The notes under the pieces: model-generated
What the model was told of the DNA's origin: nothing
Seen by the model: the letters and a program-made list of their open reading frames with translations, nothing else
The model's database searches: none
Shown here: in pieces, positions 22,599 to 33,239 of the stretch
Layout: every line of letters begins with the position of its first letter
Numbering within the stretch: position 1 is the first letter of the stretch
Source: Franconibacter pulveris DSM 19144
GTDB lineage: Bacteria > Pseudomonadota > Gammaproteobacteria > Enterobacterales > Enterobacteriaceae
DNA length: 64,000 nucleotides
Direction of reading: 5' to 3'
Assembly: GCA_000621185.1 (NCBI GenBank)
Contig: KK211225.1
Coordinates: forward strand, 62,001 to 126,000
Position numbers and translations under genes: made by a program

Positions 22599-24737
22599 GT
22601 GTCCCGTACTATCATGCTTATTCCTACCGGAACCAGCGTCGGCCTGACCAGCGTCAGCCTCGGCGTTATCCGCGCTATGGAACGTAAAGGCGTTCGTCTG
22701 AGCGTCTTCAAGCCTATCGCCCAGCCCCGTACCGGCGGCGACAAGCTCGATCAGACCACCGCTATCGTGCGCGCCAACAGCAACCTGCCGGCTGCTGAAC
22801 CGCTGCGTATGAGCCACGTCGAATCGCTGCTTTCCAGCAACCAGAAAGACGTGCTGATGGAAGAGATCATTGCTCGCTTCCACGAGAACACTAAAGACGC
22901 TGAAGTGGTGCTGGTGGAAGGCCTGGTGCCGACCCGCAAACATCAGTTCGCCCAGTCGCTGAACTATGAAATCGCCAAGACGCTGAACGCGGAAATCGTG
23001 TTCGTGATGTCTCAGGGCACCGACAACCCGGAACAGCTGAAAGAGCGCATCGAACTGACTCGCAGCAGCTTCGGCGGCACGAAAAACGGCAACATTACCG
23101 GCGTTATCGTCAACAAGCTGAACGCGCCGGTTGACGAGCAGGGCCGCACCCGTCCGGATCTCTCTGAGATTTTCGACGACTCCACGAAAGCGAAAGTGGT
23201 CAGCATCGATGCGCAGCATCTGCAGACCGTCAGCCCGCTGCCCGTACTGGGTGCGGTGCCGTGGAGCTTTGATCTGATAGCCACCCGCGCCATCGACATG
23301 GCTCGCCACCTGAACGCCACTATCATTAACGAAGGCGATATCAAAACCCGCCGCGTGAAGTCTGTCACCTTCTGTGCGCGCAGCATTCCGCACATGCTGG
23401 AACACTTCCGCCCGGGCTCGCTGCTGGTCACCTCCGCAGACCGTCCGGACGTGCTGGTTGCCGCGTGCCTGGCCGCGATGAACGGCGTGGAGATCGGCGC
23501 TATCCTGCTGACCGGCGGCTACGAAATGGACGCCCGCATCAACAAGCTGTGCGAGCGCGCTTTCGCCACCGGCCTGCCGGTGTTTATGGTCAACACCAAT
23601 ACCTGGCAGACCTCGCTCAGCCTGCAGAGCTTCAACCTTGAAGTGCCTGCGGATGACCACGAGCGCATCGAGAAAGTACAGGAATATGTGGCAAGCCACA
23701 TCAACACCGAGTGGATTGATTCCCTGTCTGCCACTTCCGAGCGCAGCCGCCGTCTTTCTCCGCCGGCGTTCCGTTACCAGCTGACCGAGCTGGCGCGTAA
23801 AGCGGGCAAACGCGTTGTGCTGCCGGAAGGCGACGAACCGCGTACCGTAAAAGCGGCTGCCATCTGCGCCGAGCGCGGCATCGCGACCTGCGTATTGTTA
23901 GGCAACCCGGATGAGATCAGCCGCGTGGCGGCCGCGCAGGGCGTTGAGCTCGGCACCGGCATTGAAATCGTCGATCCGGAAGTGGTTCGCGAAAGCTATG
24001 TGGCCCGTCTGGTTGAGCTGCGTAAGAGCAAAGGCATGACCGAAGCGGTGGCTCGCGAACAGCTGGAAGACAACGTGGTGCTCGGCACGCTGATGCTGGA
24101 GCAGGATGAAGTCGACGGCCTGGTTTCCGGCGCGGTACATACCACCGCCAACACCATCCGTCCGCCGCTGCAGATAATCAAAACGGCGCCGGGCAGCTCG
24201 CTCGTTTCTTCCGTGTTCTTTATGCTGCTGCCGGAGCAGGTTTACGTTTACGGCGACTGTGCGATCAACCCGGATCCGACCGCAGAGCAGCTGGCGGAAA
24301 TCGCTATTCAGTCCGCTGACTCCGCTGCCGCTTTCGGCATTGAGCCGCGCGTAGCGATGCTCTCCTACTCCACCGGCAACTCCGGCGCGGGTAGCGACGT
24401 TGAGAAAGTACGCGAAGCGACTCGTCTGGCGCAGGAAAAACGCCCGGATCTGATGATCGACGGCCCGCTGCAGTATGACGCCGCGGTGATGGCGGATGTC
24501 GCGAAGTCCAAAGCGCCGAACTCGCCGGTTGCGGGTCGCGCTACCGTGTTCATCTTCCCGGATCTGAACACCGGCAACACCACGTACAAAGCCGTACAGC
24601 GTTCCGCAGACCTGATCTCCATCGGGCCGATGCTGCAGGGTATGCGTAAGCCGGTAAACGACCTGTCCCGCGGCGCGCTGGTTGACGATATCGTCTACAC
24701 CATCGCCCTGACCGCGATTCAGGCTTCCCAGCAGTAA
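22599..24737 (+). CDS. pta: Phosphate acetyltransferase
   Basis: Interconverts acetyl-CoA and acetyl phosphate. It is 712 residues (714 in E. coli). The N-terminal region resembles a P-loop dethiobiotin-synthetase fold ([16 protein letters not shown]), the middle is a DRTGG domain, and the catalytic PTA_PTB domain starts near residue 390 ([20 protein letters not shown]) and includes [10 protein letters not shown]. The start is GTG, with AGAGGAT upstream, as in E. coli. Confidence 0.98.
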   Translation: MSRTIMLIPTGTSVGLTSVSLGVIRAMERKGVRLSVFKPIAQPRTGGDKLDQTTAIVRANSNLPAAEPLRMSHVESLLSSNQKDVLMEEIIARFHENTKDAEVVLVEGLVPTRKHQFAQSLNYEIAKTLNAEIVFVMSQGTDNPEQLKERIELTRSSFGGTKNGNITGVIVNKLNAPVDEQGRTRPDLSEIFDDSTKAKVVSIDAQHLQTVSPLPVLGAVPWSFDLIATRAIDMARHLNATIINEGDIKTRRVKSVTFCARSIPHMLEHFRPGSLLVTSADRPDVLVAACLAAMNGVEIGAILLTGGYEMDARINKLCERAFATGLPVFMVNTNTWQTSLSLQSFNLEVPADDHERIEKVQEYVASHINTEWIDSLSATSERSRRLSPPAFRYQLTELARKAGKRVVLPEGDEPRTVKAAAICAERGIATCVLLGNPDEISRVAAAQGVELGTGIEIVDPEVVRESYVARLVELRKSKGMTEAVAREQLEDNVVLGTLMLEQDEVDGLVSGAVHTTANTIRPPLQIIKTAPGSSLVSSVFFMLLPEQVYVYGDCAINPDPTAEQLAEIAIQSADSAAAFGIEPRVAMLSYSTGNSGAGSDVEKVREATRLAQEKRPDLMIDGPLQYDAAVMADVAKSKAPNSPVAGRATVFIFPDLNTGNTTYKAVQRSADLISIGPMLQGMRKPVNDLSRGALVDDIVYTIALTAIQASQQ

Positions 24738-24752
24738 TCTGCTGCGGCAACG

Positions 24753-24787
24753 AAAAAGGCAGCCACCTGGCTGCCTTTTTTATTTTC
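24753..24787 (+). terminator. pta / yfcD bidirectional terminator
   Basis: Stem AAAAAGGCAGCC/GGCTGCCTTTTT with loop ACCT, followed by TTTATTTT. It lies between the convergent stops of pta and yfcD. The A-run on the other side lets it serve both strands. Confidence 0.9.
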
Positions 24788-24802
24788 TGCAAAACGTCGC
24801 GA

Positions 24803-25345
24803 TTACGCTTCTTCCGCCTTGCTGGATTCGGTATTGGCGTTACGGCTGAGCCACAGCGCCAGCGCTTTTAAGGTATCCGGCGTGAACTCATCGCAGCGAG
24901 CGGTGATCTCTTCCGGCGACATCCAGCACACCTCGCTGATTTCACTCTCCTGCAGCGCGAACGGACCGTGGGTTACACAGCTGAACAGTCCGCCCCAGAC
25001 GCGGCAGTTTTCATCTTCGAAATAGAACTGCCCGTGTTCAGCGAAAGGCACGCCTGCGATGCCAAGCTCCTCTTCCGCTTCGCGCCGGGCGCTTTCCAGC
25101 AGCGCTTCATCCGCCTGAACCACGCCGCCTGCGGTGGCGTCGAGCATGCCAGGCAGGAAATCTTTGGTTTCTGTGCGGCGCTGCACGAGGATTTTGCCCA
25201 TCCCGTCGTGCACCACGATATACGTCGCGCGGTGACGCAGCCGTTCGGCGCGCATCTGTTCGCGGCTCGACTGCGCGATCACCTCATTGTCCTCGTTGAC
25301 AATATCCACCCATTCCGTGCCTGCCAAATGACTCTGCTCCACCAT
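24803..25345 (-). CDS. yfcD: Nudix hydrolase YfcD
   Basis: Nudix-family hydrolase with an unproven natural substrate; the family includes isopentenyl-diphosphate isomerase-like members. A complete Nudix box (G-x5-E-x7-REAEEELGI) spans residues 74-96. Length 180 equals E. coli YfcD. GAAGG precedes the ATG by seven bases. Confidence 0.94.
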   Translation of the reverse strand: MVEQSHLAGTEWVDIVNEDNEVIAQSSREQMRAERLRHRATYIVVHDGMGKILVQRRTETKDFLPGMLDATAGGVVQADEALLESARREAEEELGIAGVPFAEHGQFYFEDENCRVWGGLFSCVTHGPFALQESEISEVCWMSPEEITARCDEFTPDTLKALALWLSRNANTESSKAEEA

Positions 25346-25400
25346 CGGGAAACCTTCTCGCTAAGCGCTCTTACGGCGCGTTTATGATTAATAGCTCAAC

Positions 25401-25952
25401 TTACGGGTTAATTGAAATCTGCGCAATAACCGCAGAATTATCCAGCGCATTAATGCTCAAAACGTCATCTTCCAGCATGCCATAGCTCGCGGCGAAGCCC
25501 CCTTTGGGAATGCTGACGGAGCCTGGGTTGAAGAAGATGATATCGTTACGGCGCTCCGCCACCGGAATATGCGTGTGTCCTGAGACAAATACATCGCCTG
25601 CCCCCAGCGGCGGCAAGTTTTCCGGGTGATAGAGATGACCGTGAGTCAAAAACAGACGCTGCTTTTCGAGCAGTATCTGCTGCCAGGGCGCGGTAATGGG
25701 GAATTGCAACAGCATCTGATCCACTTCGCTGTCGCAGTTGCCGCGCACGCAAAGAATTCTATCCGCCAGCGTGTTGAGCCGTTCGGCCACTTCCGCTGGC
25801 GCGTAACCTTCCGGCAGCGCATTGCGCGGGCCGTGATAAAGCAAATCGCCAAGCAGGATAAGCCAGCGGGCGCCGCTCTGCCCGAATAAGGCAAGGAGGC
25901 GCTCGGTAGCCGGCAGCGAACCATGAATATCCGATGCAATCATCAGTTTCAT
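25401..25952 (-). CDS. yfcE: Phosphodiesterase YfcE
   Basis: Calcineurin-like metallophosphoesterase; the E. coli enzyme is manganese-dependent and cleaves phosphodiesters in vitro. Metal-binding motifs are visible: SDIHGS (Asp8, His10), LLGDLLYHGP, GNCD, LTHGH and GHTHIP. Length 183, near the 184 of E. coli. Confidence 0.95.
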   Translation of the reverse strand: MKLMIASDIHGSLPATERLLALFGQSGARWLILLGDLLYHGPRNALPEGYAPAEVAERLNTLADRILCVRGNCDSEVDQMLLQFPITAPWQQILLEKQRLFLTHGHLYHPENLPPLGAGDVFVSGHTHIPVAERRNDIIFFNPGSVSIPKGGFAASYGMLEDDVLSINALDNSAVIAQISINP

Positions 25953-25993
25953 AACTCACCTTTGTAAGTCTGTATTCGGTTGGCGAATGATAG

Positions 25994-26671
<678 letters not shown>

Positions 26672-26809
26672 TCAGGGGTAAAATTAAAAAATATACAGCA
26701 AAACATCGGGCTGTCACCTGCCAGAACCCCCCGCGTCACCTGCGTGCGCACGCTTTGCGCCTATACTTGCCGGAAGAGGAATTTTCATTACGTTCTGACG
26801 GGAGTTGTT

Positions 26810-27439
26810 ATGATCGACCTGTACTACGCGCCCACCCCGAACGGTCACAAAGTGACGCTGTTTCTGGAGGAAGCTGAACTCGATTATCGCCTGCACCGCG
26901 TGGATATCAGCAAAGGAGAGCAGTTCAAACCCGAATTTCTCGCCATTTCGCCCAATAATAAAATTCCGGCCATTATCGACCACGCCCCCGCCGACGGCGG
27001 CGGCCCGCTGAGCATTTTCGAATCCGGCGCCATTTTGCTCTATTTAGCAGAGAAAACCGGCAAGCTGCTGAGCCCTGAACTGCGCGAGCGGCAGGCGACC
27101 CTGCAGTGGCTCTTCTGGCAGGTAGGCGGCTTCGGCCCGATGCTTGGGCAAAATCACCACTTTAATCATTTCGCGCCGCAACCGGTGCCCTACGCCATTG
27201 AACGGTATCAGGTGGAGACGCAGCGCCTGTATGGCGTGCTCAACAAACGGCTGGAGAAGACGCCCTGGCTCGGCGGCGACGGCTACAGCATTGCGGATAT
27301 CGCCGCCTATCCGTGGGTGGTGTCTCACGAGCGCCAGCGTATCGATCTCAACACCTATCCGGCAGTCAATAACTGGTTTACCCGCATCCAGAACCGCCCG
27401 GCCACGGAGCGCGCCTGGAAACGCGCGGAAACCGTCTGA
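26810..27439 (+). CDS. yfcG: GSH-dependent disulfide-bond oxidoreductase YfcG
   Basis: Nu-class glutathione transferase homologue with disulfide-bond reductase activity in E. coli. MIDLYYAPTPNGHKV at the start carries the glutathione-contacting Thr/Asn. NNKIPAIIDH and FESGAILLYLAEKTG follow. The ATG at 26810 has GGAG five bases upstream; the longer open frame is not conserved. It is 209 residues, about six shorter at the C-terminus than E. coli. Confidence 0.94.
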   Translation: MIDLYYAPTPNGHKVTLFLEEAELDYRLHRVDISKGEQFKPEFLAISPNNKIPAIIDHAPADGGGPLSIFESGAILLYLAEKTGKLLSPELRERQATLQWLFWQVGGFGPMLGQNHHFNHFAPQPVPYAIERYQVETQRLYGVLNKRLEKTPWLGGDGYSIADIAAYPWVVSHERQRIDLNTYPAVNNWFTRIQNRPATERAWKRAETV

Positions 27440-27516
27440 CAATGCGCGCCCGGCATGGGCGCGCTTCGCTTCCTCCTGTATGATAGGCGCCACTTAGCCC
27501 CACGGAGGAAACCGGC

Positions 27517-27882
27517 ATGACACAGCAGCCAGACGCCATTATTCGCGTCAAAAACCTGCGCCTGCGCACTTTTATCGGTATTAAAGAAGAAGAGATAGCA
27601 AACCGACAGGATATCGTCATTAACGTGACGATCCACTATCCGGCGGAGAAAGCGCGCGCCAGCGAAGACATCAACGACGCGCTGAACTACCGCACCATTA
27701 CCAAGCAGATAATTCAGCATGTCGAGAGCAACCGCTTCTCCCTGCTGGAGAAATTAACCCAGGATGTGCTCAATATCGCGCGCGATCACGCCTGGGTCAC
27801 CTATGCTGAAGTGGAGATAGATAAACTTCACGCGCTGCGTTACGCCGATTCCGTCTCAATGACCATGAGCTGGCGACGCTAA
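27517..27882 (+). CDS. folX: Dihydroneopterin triphosphate 2'-epimerase
   Basis: Epimerises 7,8-dihydroneopterin triphosphate to dihydromonapterin triphosphate; FolB-like fold. It is 121 residues. [19 protein letters not shown] at the start and [24 protein letters not shown] are typical. GGAGGAAA lies upstream of the ATG, and yfcH follows after 18 bases. Confidence 0.95.
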   Translation: MTQQPDAIIRVKNLRLRTFIGIKEEEIANRQDIVINVTIHYPAEKARASEDINDALNYRTITKQIIQHVESNRFSLLEKLTQDVLNIARDHAWVTYAEVEIDKLHALRYADSVSMTMSWRR

Positions 27883-27900
27883 GCGCAACCGGGAGGTTGC

Positions 27901-28794
27901 ATGAATATCCTGATAACTGGCGGCACCGGCCTGATTGGCCGTCACCTTGTGCCGCGCCTGCTGGAGCTGGGTCACCACGTCACCGTCGTCACTCGCGATC
28001 TCAACAAAGCCCGCGCCACGTTCGACGCCCGCGTCAATCTGTGGAAGGGGCTTACCGATCATGAAAATCTCGACGAGTTTGACGCCGTCATTAACCTTGC
28101 GGGCGAGTCGATAGCCGACAAGCGCTGGACGGAGGCGCAAAAGCAGCGGTTATGCCAGAGCCGCTGGCAGACAACCCAGCGGCTGGTGGAGATGTTTCAC
28201 GCCGGCGAAAACCCGCCAGAGGTGTTGATTTCCGGCTCCGCTACAGGATATTACGGCGATCTGGGCGAAGTGGTGGTAAATGAAGACGAGCCGCCGCATA
28301 ACGAATTCACCCATAAACTCTGCGCCCGCTGGGAGCAAATCGCCTGCGGGGCGCAGAGCGACAAAACCCGCGTCTGCCTGCTGCGCACCGGCGCGGTGCT
28401 GGCGCCGAAAGGCGGCATGCTTGGCAAACTGGTGCCGCTTTTTCGCGCCGGTCTCGGCGGGCCTATCGGCAGCGGCCGTCAGTATCTCGCCTGGATCCAC
28501 GTTGATGACATGGTCAACGCCATCCTCTGGCTGTTGAACAACGACCTGCGCGGGCCGTTCAATATGGTCTCCCCTTATCCGGTTCGCAACGAGCAGTTCG
28601 CGCATGCGCTCGGCCACGTGCTGCACCGCCCCGCCTTTATGCGCGCGCCGGCAAGCGCCGTGCGCCTGATCATGGGCGAATCCGCCGTGCTGGTGCTGGG
28701 CGGCCAGCGCGCGCTGCCGAAGCGGCTTGAAGAGTCCGGCTTCGGCTTTCGCTGGTATGACCTGGAAGAAGCGCTGCATGATGTGGTGCGGTGA
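27901..28794 (+). CDS. yfcH: Epimerase-family protein YfcH
   Basis: Extended short-chain dehydrogenase-like protein (SDR39U1 type) with a C-terminal DUF1731. Its substrate is unknown. The dinucleotide-binding motif is [11 protein letters not shown] (residues 6-16), with [10 protein letters not shown] further on. It is 297 residues, as in E. coli. GGGAGG precedes the ATG by four bases. It probably forms an operon with folX. Confidence 0.94.
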   Translation: MNILITGGTGLIGRHLVPRLLELGHHVTVVTRDLNKARATFDARVNLWKGLTDHENLDEFDAVINLAGESIADKRWTEAQKQRLCQSRWQTTQRLVEMFHAGENPPEVLISGSATGYYGDLGEVVVNEDEPPHNEFTHKLCARWEQIACGAQSDKTRVCLLRTGAVLAPKGGMLGKLVPLFRAGLGGPIGSGRQYLAWIHVDDMVNAILWLLNNDLRGPFNMVSPYPVRNEQFAHALGHVLHRPAFMRAPASAVRLIMGESAVLVLGGQRALPKRLEESGFGFRWYDLEEALHDVVR

Positions 28795-28817
28795 AAAAAG
28801 GGCCACTTGCGTGGCCC
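28794..28817 (-). terminator. dalT terminator
   Basis: Stem GGGCCAC/GTGGCCC (28800-28817) with a four-base loop. On the minus strand it is followed by TTTTTT, which reaches the yfcH stop codon. It ends the dal operon. Confidence 0.85.
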
Positions 28818-28822
28818 GGCAT

Positions 28823-30103
28823 TCAGATACGTTGTTCAGCGTAGGCGTCGGCGGCTTTCGCCGCTTTTGAGGCGCGTTTCGGCTGCGGAACGTTGATAAT
28901 GAAAGTCAGCACGCCCGCAAAAACGTACAGCCCGGTATAGGCCCATACTACGCCTTCTATATCGAAGAAAGGCAAAATGAGCGATGCGATCGCGGGGGCG
29001 AGAAAGTTACTCATGCCAGCGGACAAGTTATAAATCGATACCGCAGCGCCCTTGTGATGCGGCTCAAGCGTCGGGAACACTGCCGTCATCGGCACAAAGG
29101 CGGCGACGAAAATCCCCAACATAACCGCCGGGATCAGCGCCATCGCGAAGTTGTGTCCCGCCCAGAGCGGCAGGTAGTAAAAGGTCAGGCTGGAGACCGC
29201 CATGCCCAGACAGCCAAACCAGCGCACCTGACGGATCCAGCCGATATACTCACCGGTAATCCCCCATATAATGTTGGTAAAAATCGTTACGAAGAAGAAC
29301 ACTGCCCAGATTTGCAGCCATTCGGAAATGGTGAAGCCAAGACGGTCAACGAACAGCAGCGGCATAATGATGGCAAAACCGAAAAGCGACAGCGTGTTAA
29401 TAATACGAATCAGACAGGCGTAAAAAATGTCGCGGTTGGTAAACAGAATGGTCGCCGCCCGGCTCAACTCGGCCATTTTCTCTTTCATCGGCAAATTTAC
29501 CCGCGAGCGGTCCACCGGCACGGTGCGCAGACTAATAAACGCGGTGATGCCGCCCAGCGCAACCCAACCAATGGCCATCCACAGCGTGCCGGTTTCGCCT
29601 ATCATCGGAATGGTAAAACTTGGCAGATAGCTTCCCACCACGCCAATACCGACCGAGTACATCGCCCAGAACCAGCCCGTCGCCGCCGCCAGCTTCTCAC
29701 GCGGCAGTACCTGTACCAGCATCATCATAAACGAGTAAATAAACAGCGGATAAGCCAGCCCGCGGATGCCGTAAAACAGCAGCATTAAAGGATAATTGCG
29801 CAGTCCTAAGCCGAGCGCCATAAACAACGCATGCATCACAATCCACAGCACAAAGCCGATCAGCATCGCTTTTTGCGGGGTGATAAGCTCCGCGACGACG
29901 CCCGATGCCCAGGCCGCCAGCGCGGCGGCAAAGCCGTAAACGGCAAAAACCATCGCCGATTGCGCCGGGCTGAACCCGAGATCGGTAATGTGTTTGGATA
30001 AAAACGCCATCTCAAAGCCATCACCGCTCATGAAGATGGCAATAGCGATAAACCCCCACAGCAAATGTCTGGGCAGGCCAAACCAGTATTGTTGAGATTG
30101 CAT
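28823..30103 (-). CDS. dalT: MFS polyol transporter, DalT/RbtT-like
   Basis: Major-facilitator transporter of 426 residues with about twelve hydrophobic segments. It resembles the D-arabinitol (DalT) and ribitol (RbtT) permeases of Klebsiella, both of nearly the same length. The order dalD-dalK-dalT and a divergent regulator match the Klebsiella dal operon, which supports D-arabinitol as substrate. This assignment rests on context and remembered family similarity; ribitol or another pentitol cannot be excluded. Confidence 0.82.
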   Translation of the reverse strand: MQSQQYWFGLPRHLLWGFIAIAIFMSGDGFEMAFLSKHITDLGFSPAQSAMVFAVYGFAAALAAWASGVVAELITPQKAMLIGFVLWIVMHALFMALGLGLRNYPLMLLFYGIRGLAYPLFIYSFMMMLVQVLPREKLAAATGWFWAMYSVGIGVVGSYLPSFTIPMIGETGTLWMAIGWVALGGITAFISLRTVPVDRSRVNLPMKEKMAELSRAATILFTNRDIFYACLIRIINTLSLFGFAIIMPLLFVDRLGFTISEWLQIWAVFFFVTIFTNIIWGITGEYIGWIRQVRWFGCLGMAVSSLTFYYLPLWAGHNFAMALIPAVMLGIFVAAFVPMTAVFPTLEPHHKGAAVSIYNLSAGMSNFLAPAIASLILPFFDIEGVVWAYTGLYVFAGVLTFIINVPQPKRASKAAKAADAYAEQRI

Positions 30104-30135
30104 AACACCGTCCTCTTAATTTGGGTACAGGTAGA

Positions 30136-30158
30136 CCGGAAACGACGACGGTTTCCGG
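30136..30158 (-). other. dalK-dalT intercistronic hairpin
   Basis: Eight-base stem CCGGAAAC/GTTTCCGG with a seven-base loop in the 69-base gap. No T-run follows on the minus strand, so it probably affects mRNA stability or processing. Confidence 0.5.
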
Positions 30159-30172
30159 GTCGTTTGTCTTAA

Positions 30173-31642
30173 TTAGTCGGGTAATAATTCGCGGGCCTGC
30201 TGCTGCTGTTGATAAAGCAGGCGGAACAGAGCCAGCCGCTGCGCAAGCCAGGGATGACGCGCATCATCGGGTTCAAAGGCGTGTAAGACGGGCGGCTTGC
30301 GGCAGACCTTTTGCTCTTCGCCTCCTTTCGCCAGCCAGCCGAGCCGCGCCGCGCCAAGCGCGCCCGAGGAGCTTGCAGGATGAGTTACCACGCGCACCTG
30401 CAGCACATCGGCGATAAGTTGCGCCCAGAGCGGGCTGCGCGCCCCTCCGCCTGTCAGGCTGCAGCACGTAATGGTATCCCGGGCCGTTCCCAGCACCGCC
30501 ATGCCATCAGCCAGGCCGAAGGTAACGCCTTCAATCACCGCGTACCCTAATAGCGCGCGACAGGTTTCATGTCGCAGGTTAAAGAAGCTGCCGGTGGCGT
30601 GGGGATCGTTATGCGGCGTCCGTTCGCCGCTCAGATAGGGCAGAAAGATCGGCGCCCGCCTTTTTTCCTCATCAGAAAGACGCGCCATCTCCGCCATCAG
30701 TTGGCTTTCCGTAACGCCCAACAGGTTACATATCCAACGCAGACAGCTTGCGGCGCTGAGCATAACGCTCATCTGGTGCCAGCGCGCCGGCAGAGCATGG
30801 CAAAACGCATGTACTCCGGATGTTGGGTCCGCCTGAAGCGCATCGTTGACGACAAAAATGACACCCGAGGTGCCAAGCGAGATCAGCGCATCGCCGGGGT
30901 TTATTGCCCCCACGCCCACCGCCGACGTGGCGTTATCGCCACCGCCGCCCGCTATCACGACATCCGCGCTGAGTCCCCATTCCGTCGCGAGTGAAGCCCG
31001 CAACACGCCGCTCACCGCACTGCCCTCCACCAGGCGCGGCATTTGTTCACGACGCAGGTCAGTCGCCGCCAGCAGCGTTTCTGACCAGTCGCGTTTTGCT
31101 ACATCAAGCCACAGCGTGCCTGCCGCATCGGAAGGATCAGAGACAAATTCGCCGCTCAGGCGCCAGCGTAAGTAATCTTTTGGCAGCAGAACCTTATCAA
31201 CCTTTTGGAATATTTCTGGCTCATGGCGCGCCACCCAGAGCAGCTTCGGGGCGGTAAACCCCGGCATGATCATGTTGCCGCTTATCGCCATCATTTCCGG
31301 GTGGCGCACGCGCAGGTCATCGCACTCCGGGGCGCTGCGCGTGTCATTCCACAAAATGCAGGGACGCAATACGTTTCCACTCTTATCCAGTAATACGGCT
31401 CCGTGCATCTGGCCCGAAAGTCCTATGGCGCGCACAGAAGACCAGGCCTGCGGCGCCTGCTGACGTAACGCTGCCACAACCTGGCAGGTCGCCTGCCACC
31501 AGGCGTGCGGATCCTGTTCCGCCCAGTGCGGGTGCGGACGCTGTACCGTCAGCGTCGCATGCTGCGACGCCACGATTTCCCCCTGCTCATCCAGCAGCAA
31601 GGCTTTAAGCTCTGATGTGCCAATATCAATGCCGAGGTACAT
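30173..31642 (-). CDS. dalK: D-xylulokinase (D-arabinitol operon)
   Basis: FGGY-family kinase that phosphorylates D-xylulose, the product of the neighbouring dehydrogenase, to D-xylulose 5-phosphate. The start is the ATG of MYLGIDIGTSELKALLLD with GGGAGG four bases upstream; an open frame 103 codons longer only overlaps dalD. It is 489 residues, close to E. coli XylB. The likely catalytic base is Asp236 in GGGGDNATS. It begins 11 bases after the dalD stop. Confidence 0.93.
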   Translation of the reverse strand: MYLGIDIGTSELKALLLDEQGEIVASQHATLTVQRPHPHWAEQDPHAWWQATCQVVAALRQQAPQAWSSVRAIGLSGQMHGAVLLDKSGNVLRPCILWNDTRSAPECDDLRVRHPEMMAISGNMIMPGFTAPKLLWVARHEPEIFQKVDKVLLPKDYLRWRLSGEFVSDPSDAAGTLWLDVAKRDWSETLLAATDLRREQMPRLVEGSAVSGVLRASLATEWGLSADVVIAGGGGDNATSAVGVGAINPGDALISLGTSGVIFVVNDALQADPTSGVHAFCHALPARWHQMSVMLSAASCLRWICNLLGVTESQLMAEMARLSDEEKRRAPIFLPYLSGERTPHNDPHATGSFFNLRHETCRALLGYAVIEGVTFGLADGMAVLGTARDTITCCSLTGGGARSPLWAQLIADVLQVRVVTHPASSSGALGAARLGWLAKGGEEQKVCRKPPVLHAFEPDDARHPWLAQRLALFRLLYQQQQQARELLPD

Positions 31643-31653
31643 AGCGCCTCCCG

Positions 31654-33048
31654 TCAGGCTGTCAGCGGTTGCCCGGTGGTTTCTTCTACCCATTCCTCTA
31701 ACCGAGCGACGGTACGTTTCATCAGCGCATGGAACGAGGGCTGATGCGCCAGCTCGCCGAACAGCGCTTCGTTGGCGGTAAACGCTTTTAAGGGATCGGG
31801 GCTTGCGAAAAGCGCGGCCATCAGCGCGGGCTGCATTACGCCATCCTGATATTCGTAAGGCAGTTGCCCCTGCGCCCAGCGCCGCAGGAACAGGAAGAAA
31901 AGCGCAGGCAACACCGCGCTGGCTCGCGGTTCGTGGCCTCGCGCATAGCAAGCGATAAGCGTAGGCGTCACCATGCCCGGAATTTTTGACAGCCCATCGG
32001 CGGCTACGCGTTGGTTGGTGTCTTTGATGTAGGGGTTGCTAAAACGGGCCAGCACCACATCCCGGTATTGCGCTAAATCAAGCGTACCAGGTGTGAGAGA
32101 AGGAATGACATCCTGCGAAACATAGTCCCATGCCATTTGCCGTATGGCGGGCTCGCGGGTGCTTTCGTCAATATAAGAAAGCCCTGCCAGCGTTCCCGCC
32201 CAGGCGATGCAACTATGCGTGGCGTTAAGGATGCGGATTTTCGCCTCTTCCCACGGCAGGACGGAATCAACGAGCTCAACGCCGGCTTTTTCCAGCGCCG
32301 GGCGGCCGGCGATAAAGTCATCTTCTATCACCCACTGGATAAACGATTCGCCCATGACAGGTGCACGGTCCGCCATGCCGGTCGCGGCTTTTACCCGCTC
32401 CGCTACATCGGCAGTGGGACGTGGCGTAATGCGGTCGACCATGGTATTGGGGGAGGTCGTCTGGCGATTCACCCACGCATAAAGCGCGGTTTCTTCTTTT
32501 GCTTTCAGGAATGAGAGAAAGCCGTGACGAAAACGTTCGCCATTGTGACGCAGGTTATCGCAATTCAACAGTGTGACGGGCGCGCCGCCTTCGGCCATAC
32601 GCTGTTTAAGTATGCGGGTAAGCGCGCCATACAGAGTGCGGATTTCCCCTTTCAGGTCCGCCTGAATATCGGCCTGCTCGCTATCGAGCTCGTGCTCCGG
32701 CGTAAGATAATAACCGCCTTCGGTAACGGTGAAGGCAATAACGCGGGTCTCTTCGCTGGCACCCTGCTTCACCAACTCGCTAATTTCGCTATCCCACTTC
32801 AGTACTTTCCGTACAGAGGTGATTTTTTCGTAGCGGCGGTCGCCTTGCGGGGACACGGTCTCCAGCATGTATTCGCCGTTTTGCGCCGCGAGCCGCTCCA
32901 GCAGGTCGCGCGCATCGTCACGCACATTGCCCAATGCGATAGTCCAGCTATCGTCGCCCTGTTCAATAAGCTTATGCAGATACCAGGCCTGATGCGCCCG
33001 ATGAAAAGACCCTGCGCCAATATGCATCCAGACAGACTGAGCAGCCAT
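31654..33048 (-). CDS. dalD: D-arabinitol 4-dehydrogenase
   Basis: Long-chain polyol dehydrogenase of the mannitol dehydrogenase family, predicted to oxidise D-arabinitol to D-xylulose with NAD+. It is 464 residues. N-terminal [15 protein letters not shown] is a family nucleotide-binding signature. The K-x4-N-x2-H active-site pattern is present as Lys270, Asn275, His278. The substrate is inferred from xylulokinase and transporter neighbours. GGAGG precedes the ATG. First gene of the operon. Confidence 0.88.
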   Translation of the reverse strand: MAAQSVWMHIGAGSFHRAHQAWYLHKLIEQGDDSWTIALGNVRDDARDLLERLAAQNGEYMLETVSPQGDRRYEKITSVRKVLKWDSEISELVKQGASEETRVIAFTVTEGGYYLTPEHELDSEQADIQADLKGEIRTLYGALTRILKQRMAEGGAPVTLLNCDNLRHNGERFRHGFLSFLKAKEETALYAWVNRQTTSPNTMVDRITPRPTADVAERVKAATGMADRAPVMGESFIQWVIEDDFIAGRPALEKAGVELVDSVLPWEEAKIRILNATHSCIAWAGTLAGLSYIDESTREPAIRQMAWDYVSQDVIPSLTPGTLDLAQYRDVVLARFSNPYIKDTNQRVAADGLSKIPGMVTPTLIACYARGHEPRASAVLPALFFLFLRRWAQGQLPYEYQDGVMQPALMAALFASPDPLKAFTANEALFGELAHQPSFHALMKRTVARLEEWVEETTGQPLTA

Positions 33049-33239
33049 ACAACCTCCAATTTAAACATTTGCCATCTAACTGAGCATTTGCCCGTTTGTT
33101 ATATGGTAGTTGCGACCCCGGAAACTATTCAGCGACAACCATCACAAAATGGTCATTTGCTCTTTAACGTGACAATTGCCCGGCTAACAAAACATAGCGT
33201 CAGGCCGTAAACTAGCGGCAGAAAAATTGAGGAGCGGGC
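33049..33239. promoter_or_regulatory. dalD-dalR divergent promoter with repeated operator-like motifs
   Basis: 191 bases between divergent genes. The octamer CATTTGCC occurs at 33066-33073 and 33085-33092, and close variants occur at 33154-33161 (CATTTGCT) and 33173-33180 (CAATTGCC). Both pairs are spaced 19 bases. Between the pairs an 11-base inverted repeat with two mismatches joins 33103-33113 and 33132-33142. These are the best candidates for the binding sites of the adjacent SorC-family regulator. Confidence 0.65.

Noticed and set aside
31643-31951. N-terminal extension of 103 codons for the xylulokinase
   Set aside because: It overlaps the dalD coding region, lacks family similarity, and a good ribosome site lies before the inner ATG at 31642.
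33049-33239. CRP site in the dal control region
   Set aside because: I looked for TGTGA-N6-TCACA and found no convincing match, so catabolite control by CRP is not claimed.
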